Source: Clostridia bacterium
GTDB lineage: Bacteria > Bacillota > Clostridia > Oscillospirales > CAG-272
DNA: 8,472 bases
Assembly: GCA_017625275.1 (NCBI GenBank)
Contig: JAGALI010000146.1
Span: 1-8,472, forward strand
Direction of reading: 5' to 3'
Position numbers and translations under genes: made by a program. The notes beneath the pieces were generated by a model that was not told the DNA's origin, made no database searches, and was given only the letters and a program-made list of their open reading frames with translations. Shown here piece by piece: positions 7,317-8,472 of this stretch. Within the stretch, counting starts at the first letter, position 1. Every line of letters begins with the position of its first letter.

Positions 7317-7329
7317 TGCATAAATAAAA

Positions 7330-8157
7330 TTATTTGGAAATTTCCCACATTATTATAGCAGAAGCCATAGCAACATTAAGAGACTCTGTATTCTCTCTCA
7401 TAGGAATGAAAAGCTTATCTGTACACTTGTCAATTAAATGACTGCTTATTCCATGACCTTCATTGCCTAAAACAACAACATCTTCCCTTGAAAGAGCATT
7501 TTTCCCTAAAATTAATGCTTTATCATCTATAGCTGCAGCAAGCACTCTTCTGCCAGATTTTATTATATTTTCAACACTCGCATCCAAATCACTAGCTATA
7601 CAAATTTCAAGCTTAAAAATGGCACCCATCGAAGCACGAACAACCTTCGGCGAATATATGTCAACGCAATCATTAGATAAAATAAGCTTATCAATGCCCA
7701 GAGCGACTGCATTTCTCATAATTGTTCCCATATTTCCTGGGTCTCTTATCGACTCTAAAATTACAGCCGTTTTACCCTTGATATCCTCATTTTCTACAGT
7801 TGCAGAAAATGCGTGCTTTTTGGTATAAAATTCGCACACAGTTATTATTCCCTGTGGTGCAGTTTCAGAGGTTAACTTTTCAAAAACATAGTTCTCTAAG
7901 CATAAAATTTTCGCCCCATTTTCAGCGCATTTTTTAATATCTAAAACTATATCTGATGAAAGCTTTGCCGAATTCTCAACAACTATATATTTAATAGTCG
8001 CATCGAAGCTTATTGCTTCCTTAAAAAGCTTTATTCCGTCGCAAGTAAAAAGCTTGCTTTGCATTCTATATTTCTTGTCAGCAAGCTTTGATATTTCAGC
8101 AACAGTAGCATTAGCCTTGCTAGTAATTAATGGAACATCAAAAATCAAATTATTCAT
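7330..8157 (-). CDS. TrmH/SpoU-family RNA 2'-O-methyltransferase
   Basis: This is a SPOUT-class methyltransferase that transfers a methyl group from SAM to a ribose 2'-OH of rRNA or tRNA; the exact target cannot be told from sequence. Seen in 275 residues: an N-terminal substrate-binding domain of the SpoU type (about 20-110), then the three trefoil-knot motifs: motif 1 SIRDPGNMGTIMRNA (136-150, with N142 and R148), SPKVVRASMGAIF (169-181), motif 2 VLGNEGHGIS (229-238) and motif 3 IPMRENTESLNVAMASAI (251-268). The frame can be read back to a TTG at 8175, but that codon lies in the U-tract of the rplT terminator; GAGG five bases before the ATG at 8157 gives the better start. A gene of this family next to rplT is common in Bacillota and fits a ribosome-related role. 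It has no promoter of its own in the gap, so it probably depends on readthrough from rplT. Confidence 0.93.
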   Translation of the reverse strand: MNNLIFDVPLITSKANATVAEISKLADKKYRMQSKLFTCDGIKLFKEAISFDATIKYIVVENSAKLSSDIVLDIKKCAENGAKILCLENYVFEKLTSETAPQGIITVCEFYTKKHAFSATVENEDIKGKTAVILESIRDPGNMGTIMRNAVALGIDKLILSNDCVDIYSPKVVRASMGAIFKLEICIASDLDASVENIIKSGRRVLAAAIDDKALILGKNALSREDVVVLGNEGHGISSHLIDKCTDKLFIPMRENTESLNVAMASAIIMWEISK

Positions 8158-8162
8158 AAAAA

Positions 8163-8166
8163 CCTC
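8163..8166 (-). promoter_or_regulatory. RNA methyltransferase ribosome binding site (decides the start)
   Basis: GAGG lies five bases before the ATG at 8157 and seven bases beyond the U-tract of the rplT terminator. It favours the 275-residue protein over a TTG-initiated form six residues longer. Confidence 0.75.
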
Positions 8167-8173
8167 AAATTTC

Positions 8174-8201
8174 AAAAAAACTCGGCAATTGCCGAGTTTT
8201 T
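8174..8201 (-). terminator. Intrinsic terminator after rplT
   Basis: The perfect palindrome CTCGGCAATTGCCGAG (8181-8196) is flanked by A and T runs, so the hairpin can extend to an 11-bp stem with an AATT loop (8176-8201). On the minus strand it ends in seven T (8180-8174), starting ten bases after the rplT stop codon. The flanking A/T symmetry means it could also work on the plus strand, but no plus-strand gene is seen to need it. Confidence 0.92.
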
Positions 8202-8210
8202 ATTTTTCAA

Positions 8211-8459
8211 TTAAAGTGCTGCCTTTGCCTTTTCAGCGATTGCTGCAAAAGCTTCCTTGTCAGAAACTGCAAGCTCAGCAAGCATCTTTCTGTTAAGGTC
8301 GATACCAGCAAGCTTAAGTCCATGCATAAGTGTTGAATAGTTCATGCCACAAACCTTTGCTTGTGCAGAAATTCTTGTAATCCAAAGAGAACGGAAATCT
8401 CTCTTCTTCATCTTACGGCCTGCGAATGCGTAATTACCGCTCTTCAATACAGCCTGCTT
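8211..8459 (-). CDS. rplT: 50S ribosomal protein L20, C-terminal part (5' end cut by adapter)
   Basis: L20 binds 23S rRNA and is needed early in 50S assembly; in many bacteria it also represses its own infC-rpmI-rplT operon. Eighty-two residues are present, from KQAVLKSGNYAFAGRK to KAKAAL, against about 117-118 in complete L20, so about 36 N-terminal residues are missing. Seen: MKKRDFRSLWITRI, the MNYSTLMHGLKLAGIDLNRKMLAELA globular segment (in positions about 35-65 of this fragment), and the alanine/lysine-rich end. The frame is open through 8472, but bases 8460-8472 match sequencing adapter and are excluded. A TTG at 8447 is an internal codon, not a start. The gene uses somewhat more G and C than its neighbours, as expected of a highly expressed gene. 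It ends in TAA ten bases before a strong terminator. Confidence 0.95.
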   Translation of the reverse strand, partial: KQAVLKSGNYAFAGRKMKKRDFRSLWITRISAQAKVCGMNYSTLMHGLKLAGIDLNRKMLAELAVSDKEAFAAIAEKAKAAL

Positions 8460-8472
8460 AGATCGGAAGAGC
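8460..8472. other. Illumina TruSeq adapter remnant at contig end
   Basis: The final 13 bases read AGATCGGAAGAGC, exactly the common stem of the Illumina TruSeq adapters in read-through orientation, placed at the very end of the sequence. This is not genomic sequence and should be trimmed; the true rplT 5' part is missing. Confidence 0.95.

Noticed and set aside
7463..7828. Plus-strand open frame of 121 codons inside the methyltransferase gene
   Set aside because: It is antisense to strongly conserved motifs, resembles no known family, and has no ribosome binding site or partner gene.
1..8472. Mobile elements, CRISPR array, tRNA/rRNA genes, defence or phage genes
   Set aside because: No repeat-spacer pattern, transposase, integrase, cloverleaf or rRNA sequence was seen; the window is ordinary core chromosome.

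Overview
This window is a stretch of core, housekeeping chromosome from a low-GC Gram-positive bacterium, most probably class Clostridia (Bacillota). The reasons are the AT-rich sequence, strong AGGAGG-type ribosome binding sites, the protein motifs, and the clostridial order rnc - radical SAM gene - smc. All eight genes lie on the minus strand, so transcription runs from high to low coordinates. The genes fill nearly all of the window and no gap reaches 300 bases.

Right end (about 7330-8472): the 3' two thirds of rplT (ribosomal protein L20), a perfect 16-bp palindromic intrinsic terminator, then a TrmH/SpoU-family RNA 2'-O-methyltransferase gene that starts almost on top of that terminator. 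The last 13 bases (8460-8472) are identical to the Illumina TruSeq adapter stem AGATCGGAAGAGC. They are almost certainly sequencing adapter and not genome, so rplT is cut by an assembly artefact.

Middle and left (1-7316): a textbook promoter (TTGACA, 17 bp, TGTTATTAT) in the 75-bp AT-rich gap feeds a tightly packed leftward run: dprA (DNA processing, transformation), topA (DNA topoisomerase I), plsX (phospholipid synthesis), rnc (RNase III), an uncharacterised Elp3-like radical SAM protein, and the N-terminal third or less of smc (chromosome condensation), which runs off the left edge. Gaps are 34 nt or less and two junctions overlap or nearly touch, so this looks like one operon joining DNA topology, RNA processing, membrane lipid and chromosome organisation genes.

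For four genes (trmH-family, dprA, topA, plsX) the longest open frame starts upstream of the likely real start. I chose starts by Shine-Dalgarno position and by where family homology begins. I found no mobile element, CRISPR array, RNA gene or phage gene, and nothing that looks like a new multi-gene system. The points most worth following are the adapter at the contig end, an Asp-to-Asn change at a metal-binding position in RNase III, the absence of acpP between plsX and rnc, the uncharacterised radical SAM gene, and the terminator/start overlap ahead of the methyltransferase.
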